In this document: in pieces, positions 23,035 through 32,954 of the stretch
Position numbering within the stretch: position 1 is the first letter of the stretch
Layout: every line of letters starts with the position of its first letter
Origin: Cephalopachus bancanus
Lineage: Eukaryota; Chordata; Mammalia; Primates; Tarsiidae
Direction of reading: 5' to 3'
NCBI GenBank assembly: GCA_027257055.1
Contig: JAPVLO010000056.1
Location: 6,250,501 to 6,314,500 of the forward strand
DNA: 64,000 bases
Notes under the pieces: model-generated
Told to the model about the DNA's origin: nothing
The model's database searches: none
What the model saw: only the letters and a program-made list of their open reading frames with translations
Position numbers and translations under genes: made by a program

Positions 23035-23479
23035 CTGTGTGTGGGACAGAGACAGGAAATCTTAAAGCTGATGGGACAAAATGTTAACAATGGGGAAAAT
23101 CTGGGTAAAGGACGAAGGACTACCTTTTGCATTGACCTAATTCTGTGATTCTTCGAATGTTTCAAGTTATTTTCAATTTTTTAAATAAAAAAGCATTGTT
23201 GATTTTTAATGTTTGACTTCCAGTGATTACATTTCAGAAGAGAAATATGTAAGTGAGTCTGCCTCAGACTGCCCCAGTGAATATCAGCACTTCTAGCTAC
23301 AGCAGCTCTTGGCCCAGCCATGCATTCTTTCTGAAGTCATTCTCTTAAGATTCTGACAAGGAAAGGATGCATACTGGGTCCAGGCTTCATTGCAGTGAAC
23401 AGAGGGCAAAGTAAAGGAAGTTAAAAGGTATCCTCAATCAGGCTAAGAGCATTTGACACTTGAGCCACATTAAGTCACT

Positions 23480-23650
23480 TGGAATAAGAATAACTACCAC
23501 ATTACGCACCAGAATTATACCAAGAAAGGCATGCATATCATCTCATTTAATCATCACAACACCAAGGGAGGCACAATAATGAAGCTGAAGTAGAAGGCGT
23601 TTACCCTATGAGAAGTAGCAGAGCCAGAACTGGAATCTAGGTTATCTGGC
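23480..23650 (-). mobile_element. MIR SINE, antisense
   Basis: Antisense MIR order: 'CATATCATCTCATTTAATCATCACAACACC', 'GGCACAATAATGAAGCTGAAG', 'AGCAGAGCCAGAACTGGAATC' and 'TATCTGGCTCC'. Confidence 0.85.
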
Positions 23651-23734
23651 TCCAAAATCTGTGCTTTTTTATCTCTAGATGATTAAAGATTAATCTCTAC
23701 CCCAAAGGTAGAGAAATCAGCCACATCTAACCAA

Positions 23735-24015
23735 CCTTTTACAACCTCCAGCTCTTGGTTCAGATGCTACATTCTCTACGAAGTCTTCCTTGAATACCAG
23801 GAAGGCATTGATGCTGCTTTTCTTATTCTCCCAACTCACTTGGTAGACACCACCAAAAAAATGTGGATAATCTTGTTGCTTTATTAGTTTTGCACGTTTG
23901 TTTTACTTTCTGGACTTTGACTTCTTTGAGAATAGAAACGGCCTTGTCTTCTTTAGATTACTAGCATCTATCACAGGGCCTACTCCATAATAGATACTTT
24001 GTAAATATTACTGAA
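23735..24015 (+). mobile_element. L2 LINE 3' end
   Basis: 'TCAGATGCTACATTCTCTACG', 'AAGTCTTCCTTGAATACC', 'GACTTCTTTGAGAATAGAAACG', 'CTAGCATCTATCACAGGGCC' and 'AATAGATACTTTGTAAATATTA' match the ordered L2 3' end. Confidence 0.85.
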
Positions 24016-25085
24016 ATCATACTAAGTTTTGATAAGTACACACTGAGCCTTTAAACAGCTCTATACCTCTCTCATTTCATTCATACAGAAATGGGGGCTT
24101 CAACTTGAGCCTTGAGCCAATAGCTTGACAGATTTCTTGCAAAGGCTAATATGATCTTAAACCTCACTAACAGAAGAATATGCATAGAAAGACAAAATAG
24201 ACGACATCATCTACTACAACTAATAAAGCCAAGCCCAGAGACATAACGCTGAGTTCTATATCCACGTAAAGGCAAAGGTGGGCAAACTGAACGGGACCTG
24301 AGAGCAACACAAGAGCAGATGGTGCTCAAAGCCAATGCTCTGTGAGTGGAGGAGACCAAGGGGACTAAGGGTAATAACAAGTCAGGAAGTCATGATGGCT
24401 ATTTTCACGCATCTTCATTCATGCAACTTTTCTAGCTGGACACCAAAGGATGAATGCTGTAATGGGTAGAAAAAGGATTTGGTTCAATATAATTTTAAAA
24501 ATCCTTTTGTACAGCTGTTCAAAGATGGAGTATGCTTTTTCAGATAATAGTGAGCTCTCTGTCACTAGAATTATGCAGGAAATGAGTAGGAGACCATATG
24601 TTGCAAATTTTTAAGAGAGGATTCATGTACCAACAGATTAAGAGAGTAGTCTAGATTAGTGAGTCCTGGATGCAGGTCCTTAAACCAATATAAATATACC
24701 ACAACAAAATAAGTAAAAGTATAACAAAATAAGTAAAAGTATAGACAAAGTAGCAAATTTTTCATAGTACTAAATTATTTAAACAATTGTCCTGTATTAC
24801 AAAATTACATTTTTTGGTGTCAAACTTATTTTTTCTAATGAAATGAGAATAATATAAAATGGCGGGGGGGGGTGAGTTGTTATTTCTAGTGCCTTGACGT
24901 GAAAAAAAAAGGTTGACAACTCTGTGTTGGTTGAAAAAAAAAGCCTTTAAAAATTATTGTGAATTATAAAATTCAAAAATCTATCAGCTAATTTCAGATA
25001 ACTCCTGAGGTTGCTTATACCATCAAGAGTGAATAACCCTACATCTCACAGACTGAACTTCAAGTTCCAGCAGCCAGGCTCAGTA
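24016..25085. other. unassigned intergenic sequence
   Basis: No gene or clear interspersed repeat. Contains a 20-base exact tandem duplication (unit AACAAAATAAGTAAAAGTAT, 24703-24722 and 24723-24742), a G-run near 24863 and two A-runs around 'GGTTGACAACTCTGTGTTGG' at 24911-24930. Confidence 0.5.
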
Positions 25086-25089
25086 GAAA

Positions 25090-25245
25090 TTCACTGGCTG
25101 TAGTCATACATGCCTGGCTTCACATAATGGTTCAGCTACTCACCAACCAAGAGACTTTGAGCAAGTTAATTAATATCTTTGAACCTCAGTTTTTTCACCC
25201 TTAAAACAAGGATAAAAATAAAATCTTGCATTGCGGGATAGTGGG
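25090..25245 (+). mobile_element. MIR SINE
   Basis: 'TGCCTGGCTTCACATAATGG', 'CAGCTACTCACCAACC', 'AGACTTTGAGCAAGTTAATTAATA' and 'GAACCTCAGTTTTTTCACCC' follow MIR from its 5' part through the core. Confidence 0.85.
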
Positions 25246-25374
25246 CTTTGTAGCCCATAACACATAAACTTGTGTAGTAAATAACAAAAATAACTACAAT
25301 TCTTTCTACTTCTTCCATCAAGAGGTGGACATTATTTTGTCCTTTATATCTATATTAGACTTGTATTGCTCTGG

Positions 25375-25740
25375 CAAAAGAATGCAGTAGAAGTAACATT
25401 ATGCACCAGGGCATGAAGTATCTGCTCACATTTGCTCTTGATCTTGGAACACTCCCTGTCTGTCACGTGAGCAGACTCAGGCTGGTCCAGGCACTCCCAC
25501 TGCTCCTGTTGACAGAAGGCCAACAATCAGAGAGGTCATTCAAGACCAGCCAGTCTCAGCCAGGCCTCCATCTGACCACAGATGCAGGAGCAAGCACAGT
25601 TGATATCAGCTAAGCCTGATTCAGATCATCAGAAATACCCAACAGGCCCCTAACCTCAAGAGGAATAAAAAATGGTAGTTATTTGAAGCCACTACATGTT
25701 AGGGTGGTTCATTATTCAGCAAAATCTGGTATAGTTCTCT
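25375..25740 (+). mobile_element. MaLR-type LTR (MLT1-like)
   Basis: The 3' part is characteristic of MLT1-like LTRs: 'GAATAAAAAATGGTAGTTATTTGAAGCC', 'ACTACATGTTAGGGTGGTTC' and 'ATTATTCAGCAAAATCTGG'. The body carries 'CCAGCCAGTCTCAGCCAGGCC' and 'GATGCAGGAGCAAGCACAG'. No internal region is attached. The 5' end is uncertain. The 70-codon open frame inside is not a gene. Confidence 0.6.
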
Positions 25741-25754
25741 TTCCAGAGTTTATG

Positions 25755-25920
25755 TCTTCTAGTTCAGTAACCTTAATCAAATTATTTACAGTGTTTTCGT
25801 TTCAATATAGTTGTCTGTAAATTAGATAAATAATTCCTATTTCATAAATTTATTGTGAAAACTAAGTAATATAATAATTAAAATATTTGGCACACAATGC
25901 CTATTACATACCAGGTTCTC
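25755..25920 (+). mobile_element. MIR SINE, diverged
   Basis: 'AGTAACCTTAATCAAATTATTTA', 'GTTGTCTGTAAATTAGATAAATAATTCC', 'TTTATTGTGAAAACTAAG' and 'TTGGCACACAATGCC' follow the MIR core and 3' part. Confidence 0.65.
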
Positions 25921-26001
25921 AGTTAGTGATAGCTGCAATCATAAAAAATAAGTTGACAACTCTGTTGGTTGCCAAAATGTCTTTCAAAAGTACAGAGATC
26001 A

Positions 26002-26091
26002 GGGCAACCCCTTCAGGTCGCTTCCCATTGTGGGAGCTTATCTGTCCTCTCAATAAATCCTGCTTTCTCAAAAAAAAAAAAAAAAAAAAAA
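26002..26091 (+). mobile_element. short processed copy of an ERV1-like LTR transcript end
   Basis: About 68 bases ('CCCCTTCAGGTCGCTTCCC', 'ATTGTGGGAGCTTATCTG', 'TCAATAAATCCTGCTTTC') resemble the R region of HERV-W/HERV9-like gammaretroviral LTRs. They have an AATAAA at 26052-26057, then 12 bases, then an A tract at 26070-26091. The imperfect flanking duplication is AAAAGTACAGAGATCA (25986-26001) and AAAAGGCTAGAGATCA (26088-26103). The polyA tail and flanking repeat point to L1-mediated retrotransposition of a polyadenylated ERV RNA, strongly 5'-truncated. It carries no coding sequence. Confidence 0.55.
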
Positions 26092-26103
26092 GGCTAGAGA
26101 TCA

Positions 26104-26739
26104 ATGAAACTAAGTATTAAATAACAGTGGCAATAATAGTTATAGTAGAAATAGTAAAATTATAGTGACCTATGAAATTCAAGTGGTGAATAATAGTGGT
26201 AACACAAGTGATAGTAGAAACGTTAATACTTCCTTCTTACTGTTCCTCCCACGTGGATTCCAGCCCTGAAAAATAGCAAACAGAGATTGTTTGAAGTAGC
26301 TATTCATGATGTGACTAATAAGATGTATAATGCAAAATTTACTCAGCCAGGGTGTGATTGATTTTCTGTTCCTGACTTACAGTCTGAACTACTAAGTAAT
26401 ACTTCACAAGGTGGATGCCAGGGTGGCGCAGAATACAGAGTTTTCATTCCGCTGTTCAAAGGGTTGACAACATAACTGTTCCCAGAGACACAGAATCTTA
26501 CACGGCCAGGAGGGTGGAGATGGGTGGAGTCAGCTCATTTCGAAGGATCACTGGGCAGGCTTTACATGCATTAATAACAAAAACGTTGGGTTGAGCGTTT
26601 TGTCCCCAGGTACTGATGAAAAAATTGAGAAAAACGTTGCCTAGTGACCCTCCCCTCATCATATAGATAATAAGGGACACAGCCAATATTGCACACAGGT
26701 CAGGTACGTCCAGAGCTGTGGCTCTTCTAAAGAATCACT
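26104..26739. other. unassigned, partly conserved-looking sequence
   Basis: No gene or repeat recognised. The part at about 26255-26480 has balanced composition and AT-rich factor-like motifs, which could indicate a conserved element. This is weak inference. Confidence 0.35.
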
Positions 26740-27280
26740 GCCTGTCTCAAAACCATCTGACAAATCTCTCTCACAGTGGCCCCTTCTTCACCCCCGCATC
26801 CACTGCCTTCCCAGTCAATTAGGCCCACGTCACGGCTGTCATCTCTCACCTGCACACTTACAGTAGCCTTTTGTCTCACTGCCTCCAGGCTCACCCTCTG
26901 ACAATGGCCCCCACTCCCGCCACAGTGACCTCCATGAGATGCAGATTTGATGATATCAGATTCCCCTTTCAACATCATTCCCTGTCTTTCCTGTACATAC
27001 ACAGCAGCATAAAAATGCCTTTCTATGGTATACATGGCTCTGCCTATCTCATCAGCCGTAGAGTTCACTCTCCTCTTCCAGGCCACACTAAACTACTTCT
27101 AGTTTCCATAGCCCCACACACTTTTCCTTCTGTCACTTATGTGTGCATTCTGTATTCTCTGTTGTATTTCTCTCAAGGGTTTGACCACCTCAGAAACTCT
27201 GACTTGATCTTCAAGTTTCCCTTTAGATGCCAACACTTTGTACAGTCTTCTCTGAAGCTTCTATGCAGATTTGAATCTTC
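26740..27280 (+). mobile_element. L2 LINE, long 3'-region fragment
   Basis: Ordered L2 text includes 'CTGCCTCCAGGCTCACCC', 'GATATCAGATTCCCCTTTC', 'TTTCTATGGTATACATGGCTC', 'CTCCTCTTCCAGGCCACACTAAACTAC', 'CACACACTTTTCCTTCTGTC' and 'CCCTTTAGATGCCAACACTTTG'. The 189-codon open frame beginning at 26871 lies in it and continues into flanking sequence. It has no domain and is treated as chance. Confidence 0.7.
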
Positions 27281-29165
27281 TTCTGTCCCCTTTCCTCCTT
27301 TCCTCCAGTTAAAGTCACTCTCTCTGTCTTTCCCATTAGAAACACAAAGAAGTCATCACCCCCAGTTAGATTACAGTGAAAATGTTTTGAATTTGTATCA
27401 TGCTAATAAAAAGGTTATTTTAGTGGCCTCTGCAGTTTAGTAGTGGGCAAGAGACCAAGGTGGAAACTAAGTTATATGTCACTAATTAGTTATGAGACTT
27501 TGAACAACTGAGTGTCTCAGAGCTGTAGGTGGACAGGTTTCTGACAAACATCTCATTCTTATATAATAAAGAACTGCTCAAACAAGCAGCTATACCCTAA
27601 AGTGAGGAAACACTGGCCTAAAAAGTAGAAAGGACAAAGAAAAGCTTAATGGAATAAGTAGCAAAGCCTGCAGAAAGGCTTAGAGAAATCATTTGCTTCC
27701 ATTTTCAGAGGTGCCAAGAACAGAATGCATTTTCCTTGTAAGGAAGAGGAAATTTTGTGAGAAACAAAATCTTTCCAGAGCAGGTGTTAAAGAAATTAAA
27801 TCTCACAGAGGATGGACCAAGGCCAGAATTATGAGCCACATGGTAAAGAAGGAAAAGGTATTTGCACCCAGAGGAGAAAGGGATTGGAGAGAGATGGTTA
27901 CAGTTACAGAATATAATGTTATTAATTTCAACAACGCAAAATAATTTTACGAAAAAAGAAATGGGAGGAGTAAGGAAGGCAAGTGAAGACATAAGATGAC
28001 CTAGTAGCCTCACACTTCAAGAAAAAGTACTACAGTTAATAGATATTGCCCAATTTAAAATATATTTCATAATGTTTTTCTTAGACTGTGAGGTGCCTTT
28101 AAGGATGAGTGCCTCTTCTTGTAAAGACACAATCTAAGAGTTTCAAGCAGTTCCTTCTATTTTTTCCTTCTAGTCAATTACAAAAAATTTTTTATTTAAA
28201 ATGGTATGCATACCATTTTATACATTTTCCATTTTTATAAAATTATTTGGTCTTATGTCAAAGAGAGGTATACAAAACAATTCTCAAAATTAAATGCCAG
28301 GAGTCACTGAGATGAAACTTTCTTTCTTCTATGAATTTATCACTACTGTTTCATTTTTATTCTTAGCATGTTTCATCTTTGCAAAAATAAGAAAGATATT
28401 ATTTTTTCAAAAAATAGATTTTGATACAATTTAATCAAAATAAAGTAGATTTTTGCTCTCATACCCATCTGGTTGTTTCATGATGGTTGCCTGGAGCACC
28501 ATATTAAAAACAATTTTGAGCTGCATCAAGGCTCTGCTGAAAACAATTCTCAATAGATCAGTAAATCTACCATGACCCCCAAGAAGGAATGAGACCATAC
28601 AGGCTATATGTATATCCTGTAACCATACAAAGTTATATAGTCACACAGTCAATATTGCAACAGTCTAATAAAATTAAGAGTGAAATTTATAGCAATTAGA
28701 AAAGTCAAGGACAGATATTTGTACTATTCACCCAATAAAAGTTGACTGAACAAAGACTTATATAAGCTAGGTAGTTTACATACAGCTAGACAGTATGATT
28801 TATAGGCAACCATAAAAGAAGCAAATAATAATTGTATTATGCTAATCTCTTACCTTAGTGTATATTTAAAATTTTTATAACATAAAATTATTAAAAACAG
28901 AAAATTAGACTAGAACTAATGTAAAAGCATCTGCCATTCTTAGAATAAGTTGTATTTATCTGCCAATATATAAACTAAATAATAAAGGCCCATTCATCTC
29001 AACAAGAGAGGCCTTTTCAATAAAAGTCTAATTTTATGTTTAATAATGATTTGTCAACATTTGTAATATGTGTAGATTTTTTTGATCAAATGGGAGCTAA
29101 GAATTAAACTGATAATCCAGAAGAGAGAAAGTGTAAAACCTAAGAAGGATGGTAGCAAGTTTTTT
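27281..29165. other. unassigned AT-rich intergenic sequence
   Basis: No gene or confident repeat. Contains a 24-base perfect palindrome at 28197-28220. Stops are frequent in every frame. Confidence 0.5.
28197..28220. repeat. perfect 24-base palindrome
   Basis: The half-site TAAAATGGTATG is followed immediately by its exact reverse complement, with no spacer. The centre contains ATGCAT, and GGTATGCATACC is a strong dyad. No mobile-element boundary was recognised beside it. Confidence 0.95.
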
Positions 29166-29171
29166 GTTTTT

Positions 29172-29325
29172 GTTTTTTTGAGACACTGTCTCACTCTGCC
29201 ACCCAGGCTGGAGTGCAGTGGTATAATTTCAGCTCACTCCAGCCTTGAACTCCTAGGCTCAAGTGATCCTTCCACCTCAGCCTGTTGAGTAGCTGGAACT
29301 ACACACACCCAGCTAATTGATTTTT
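29172..29325 (-). mobile_element. Alu monomer or right-arm fragment, antisense
   Basis: 'TTTTTTTGAGACACTGTCTCACTCTG', 'CCCAGGCTGGAGTGCAGTGG', 'CTTGAACTCCTAGGCTCAAG' and 'GTAGCTGGAACTACA' read as antisense Alu of an old type (FLAM/FRAM or AluJ arm). It ends at 'CAGCTAATTGATTTTTTTAAATTATG', so only one arm is present. Confidence 0.8.
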
Positions 29326-29574
29326 TTAAATTATGTCTCCAAGAAAAGAAAACACAAGTAAGGAATGAGTACATATAAATTATTTCATCATTTCTTCATG
29401 CTACTAAATGCAGACCAGGTTCTGTGGTAGTTGCCAGAGGCATAGAGATAAATACAACACTGCTGCCATTGAGGAAGGGAAACAGGGCCTAATCAGACTG
29501 TCACTGTCAATGTAGTTAAAAGGAAAACCAGGAGAGAGCTGTGACAGGTGGAAGCTTTAAAAGGTAGCCACAAG

Positions 29575-30163
29575 ATTTCTAAAGGAACTAAAAATTGGCC
29601 TTCCTTATGGCCCGCAATACCCCTATTGGGAATATACCCAGTGGAACTCAAACCATTCTACAAAAAAGACACCTGCACACGTATGTTTGTTGCAGCTCTA
29701 TTCACAATAGCAAAAACATGGAACCAACCATGCTGCCCATCAAAGCTGGACTGGATTTTTAAAAATGTGGTACATAAACACAATGGAATATTATGCAGTC
29801 ATAAAGAAAGACAAACATATGGACTTCGCAGCAACTTGGATGGATTTAGAATCGATCATACTTATTGATCTATCACAGAAACAAAGAACAGAGTACCATA
29901 TGTTCTCACTCATAAATGGACTTTGAACAATTATCATAATACTATAAGAAAGGGATTAGTGAGAAACTTAGGCAACAGTGAGAAACTTTCAGGGGAGGGA
30001 GGGTGGGATTGGCAGTTGAGGGAAACTGCTAGAAGAGAGAGGGACACATTTCATCAATAAGGGTAACTGCATAATCAATGTTTATATACCTAACCCTGAA
30101 TTGTACCCCACATCTCAAAAATAAAATAAAAAATTTAATTAAAAAAGTTTTTCAATTTTTTTT
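29575..30163 (+). mobile_element. young L1 3' end
   Basis: Starts in ORF2 at 'TTTCTAAAGGAACTAAAAATTGG', passes 'GGGAATATACCCAGTGGAACTC' and 'ACAAAGAACAGAGTACC', and ends 'CTGAATTGTACCCCACATC' with an A-rich tail. The 3'UTR has two 'GGATTGGCAGT'-like units (type with internal duplication). The likely flanking duplication is AAAAGGTAGCCAC (29559-29571) and AAAAGACAGCCAC (30164-30176). Confidence 0.85.
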
Positions 30164-30176
30164 AAAAGACAGCCAC

Positions 30177-30548
30177 CATAAAAAAGGAATACATACACTG
30201 GATGGAATATTACGCAGTCATAAAGAAGGACAAACATATGGACTTTGCAGCAACTTGGATTGATTTTGAGTCTATTTTACTCAGTGACCTATCACAGAGG
30301 CAAATAACTGAGTGCCACACGTTCTCATTTATAGATGGACCCTGAACATTTATCATAATACAATAGGAAAGAGTTTGGCAGTAGTGAGACACTGTCGGGG
30401 ATGTGGAGGGGGCCATAATATCATCAATAAGGGTAATTGATCTCAAACCAGGCAAAGTGGGGATAAAGGGAGGCCCAAAATTTACCTGTACAATGACCAC
30501 GTATCTATCTAATCCTAAATCATACCCCCACACCTTTAAAATAAAAAC
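30177..30548 (+). mobile_element. second young L1 3' end, directly adjacent
   Basis: Starts 'GGATGGAATATTACGCAGTC', continues 'TTTGCAGCAACTTGGATTG' and 'CTGAGTGCCACACGTTCTC', and ends 'CCCCCACACCTTTAAAATAAAAAC'. It has the 3'UTR type with 'CTCAAACCAGGCAAAGTGGGG'. A related target sequence AAAAGGTAAACCACAGA follows at 30549-30565, so the two L1 copies appear to have used the same target. Confidence 0.82.
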
Positions 30549-30565
30549 AAAAGGTAAACCACAGA

Positions 30566-31959
30566 AGAGTGATAAGTTGGTGAGGTGGCAGATATGCTAA
30601 TTAACTTGATTGGACTTTTCACCCATATATACGATCAAAACATCACATTGTACTCCATGCATGTATAAAATTTTTGTCAATTAAAAATAAGTTTAAAAAC
30701 ATTATTTAAAAATAAATAAAATAAGATTGTGATTGTGATTACATAATTCTGCAACTATACTAAAACACTTGAAATTAAAACATGTGATTTTTTTTTAAGT
30801 GACTGCTATGCTCTGCAGACAAAAGGAAAAAGTGAGGTGAAATTGAAAGCACTGTTAGAAGGTCACTGGGTGTTTCAGTGGCAGAGTAAGCAAAATTCTT
30901 TGTTCTCCAGTAATCTAGAATTGACTTGCAAAAGGCTACGATTAAGTTAAACATTTTGTATTCACAGGCCCCAGAGAAAAGGGCATTTAGTGGGAAATGG
31001 GGGATCTCTATACCCACCTCAATATTATCTTCATCTAGAAAATCAAATGTACAAGACAGCTGCTGGGAATTTCTGCCGGGGAGAAACCTGGGGCCAGAGA
31101 GGAGAGCTGGCTTGGTGGACAACACCAGCTGTAAGTACACTCTGGTGAATTTGCCTGGACCAAATTGCCTGAGATCCAGGATGAAAGGAGGCTTTAGGGC
31201 TGCCTAGCAACACTGTGTTTACGCAATAGTCCGAGGACAGGGAGGGAAGAAGAGGAAAAAAACAAAATCAAAAACCTGTTTCTGGGGAAAGGCTGCCAGA
31301 GAGCCTGAACGCAGGAACAGAGTGAGTCCCAGGCCGTCCTGGCCTGCAAGCAAACCTCCCCAGGCTGAACCTGGCCATGTGACATCCAGACTCCGCAGGC
31401 TGTGTGCTTGCGACATGGGAAACGGGCCTGGTAGGTCCCAGATTGCCCCAGCACCCCCCACTAATCGCAGCGATCCTGGGCTTCTCCATTGTTTTCACAG
31501 CTGTTCAGCTGCTCCTGCTTGTAAGAGGATAGACAGGCTGACTCCAAACCATGGAGCAGAGAATAACACTCGGGCTAAAGAGAGGGTGCACAAAGAGGGA
31601 TTTTTATTGGTGAGGGCGGAGGGGGGTTGGTGTCAGGGAGATGGGAAACATACAAAACTCTTAACCCTTTTATTGGCTTGGTCAGATGTGACCGTTTATT
31701 TTCAAGAAAGAAGAGACAGCGCTCAGAATCGAACTTGTTCTGTAGCTGCAGAATTTGTTAAGGATTGGGTTTTTCCAACTGAGATCATATTTGCCCATTC
31801 AATAACAATGGGAATAGTAGGCATTTGTCCAGGTGAGACCCCAAAAACAGATTTAATTATCAGTGTATTCAGTTATATTCACCAACCAATTTGAGATATG
31901 AGAACCAGGATCAGGGAGCAGAGAGAAGGAGGAAACAATAATAATCTTTAAAACAAAAG
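30566..31959. other. unassigned sequence with a GC-richer block
   Basis: AT-rich to about 30900, then GC-richer and non-repetitive from about 31000 to 31560. A plus-strand frame at 31322-31894 is open for 190 codons while three minus-strand frames are open at 31194-31498. I recognise no domain, start context or splice structure, so no gene is called. An RFX X-box-like site lies at 31199-31211. Confidence 0.45.
31199..31211. promoter_or_regulatory. RFX X-box-like motif
   Basis: GCTGCCTAGCAAC resembles the X-box half-sites (RYYNCC and RGYAAC) bound by RFX factors, in the GC-richer block. A motif match alone is weak evidence of function. Confidence 0.3.
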
Positions 31960-32165
31960 CTAACATGTATAGATTGCTTGCTATCTACTCATTACAATGT
32001 GTATATAATTTCACAAAATCCATACTTTAACCCTGTGAAGTAGGTATAATTATCTCATTTTACAGCTGAGGAAACTGAGGTGGAAACTTGCCCAAAGATA
32101 TGGAACTACAAAGTAAGACATAATTGTAAAAGAGGCAATCTGACTGGCAAATCAAGATTCTTAAT
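31960..32165 (-). mobile_element. MIR SINE, antisense
   Basis: 'AACCCTGTGAAGTAGGTATAATTATC', 'CATTTTACAGCTGAGGAAACTGAGG' and 'AAACTTGCCCAAAGATATGG' match antisense MIR closely. Confidence 0.9.
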
Positions 32166-32194
32166 CACCACGACACTGCTTGCTTTAATAACCC

Positions 32195-32640
32195 TGTATC
32201 CGTTTCCTACAGCTACTGGGGGAAAAATCACCACAAATTTGGCACCTTAAGACAAGTCTATGTTATCTTACAGTATGGCGGTCAGAAGTCCAAAATTATT
32301 TTCATTGAGCGAAAATCAAGATGCTCCTTCTGGAGGCTCTAGGGGAGAATCTGTGTTCGTGTGTTTTCCAGATTCTGGAGGCTGGCAACATTCTTTGGCT
32401 CACAGAGCCTTTCTCCACCTTCAAAGCCAGAGGCATAGCATCTTCTCTCCCTCTAATTCCGCCTTTACATCTTCACTGTCTCTTATTAGGACCCCCTGTG
32501 ACTACATTTAGGGCCTGCCAGGATAATCAAGGATAATCCACCCCCTTCAATGTCTTAACTTAATCACCACACCTATCACAACTCCTAATAACATATATAT
32601 ATATTTTAACCAATATACTTACCCATGAGGGGGGACCCCC
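32195..32640 (-). mobile_element. MaLR-type LTR (MLT1-like), antisense
   Basis: 'CCGTTTCCTACAGCTACTGGGG', 'ATCACCACAAATTTGGCACC', 'GGAGGCTCTAGGGGAGAATC', 'CTCTTATTAGGACCCCCTGTG', 'GGCCTGCCAGGATAATC' and 'CTTAACTTAATCACCACACC' read as an antisense MLT1-type LTR with its polyadenylation end at the left. It is probably followed by its first bases near 32620-32640. No protein-coding retroviral part is attached. Confidence 0.65.
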
Positions 32641-32689
32641 CCAAAAAATAGAATTATTTTTTGGAGGGCAGGCCCCTGGTAGGCTTCTG

Positions 32690-32830
32690 CTCCCAGTTAT
32701 ACTGCAAGTGTTTTTAGGACAGGAACTATGATCTATCCATCTTTAAATCTTTAGTCCCTAGTAAAAAGAAGTAGACTCTCATAAATGTTTGTTGTGTTTA
32801 ACAAATGAATAATGAACCAACAAAATGAAT
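32690..32830 (+). mobile_element. L2 LINE 3' tip
   Basis: 'AGGACAGGAACTATGATC', 'TTTAGTCCCTAGTAAAAAG' and 'ATAAATGTTTGTTGTGTTTAACAAATGAATAA' resemble the terminal L2 text. Confidence 0.6.
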
Positions 32831-32954
32831 AGATTTAATGAATAGACAATAAGTTAACATATATGTCACTTATAGTATTAGAAAAAAACAATTGAACACA
32901 TTATTGGTTGTCAGTAACCACCATCAAGTATACTGAACATGTCTCTCCTCCTGT

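Larger units (their letters stand above)
21361..23200 (+). other. probable L1M 3'UTR continuation or unique sequence
   Basis: This AT-rich stretch follows the old L1 without a clear end. 'TTTCAAGTTATTTTCAATTTTTTAAATAAAA' near 23160 resembles the 3' terminus of some L1M families, so the whole may be one long 3'UTR. It contains a (GATA)n tract at about 22135-22172, an 18-base tandem duplication at 21864-21904 and a (TG)n array at 22971-23033. The assignment is inference. Confidence 0.35.

Noticed and set aside
22954..23165. Open frames rich in Val/Cys or His/Thr
   Set aside because: Translation of a (TG)n array.
26871..27440. 189-codon plus-strand open frame
   Set aside because: Most of it lies in an L2 fragment read in sense. 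The protein has no recognised motif.
31322..31894. 190-codon plus-strand open frame in the GC-richer block
   Set aside because: No domain, no start context or splice sites that I can support, and minus-strand frames are open over the same bases. Possible but not supported.
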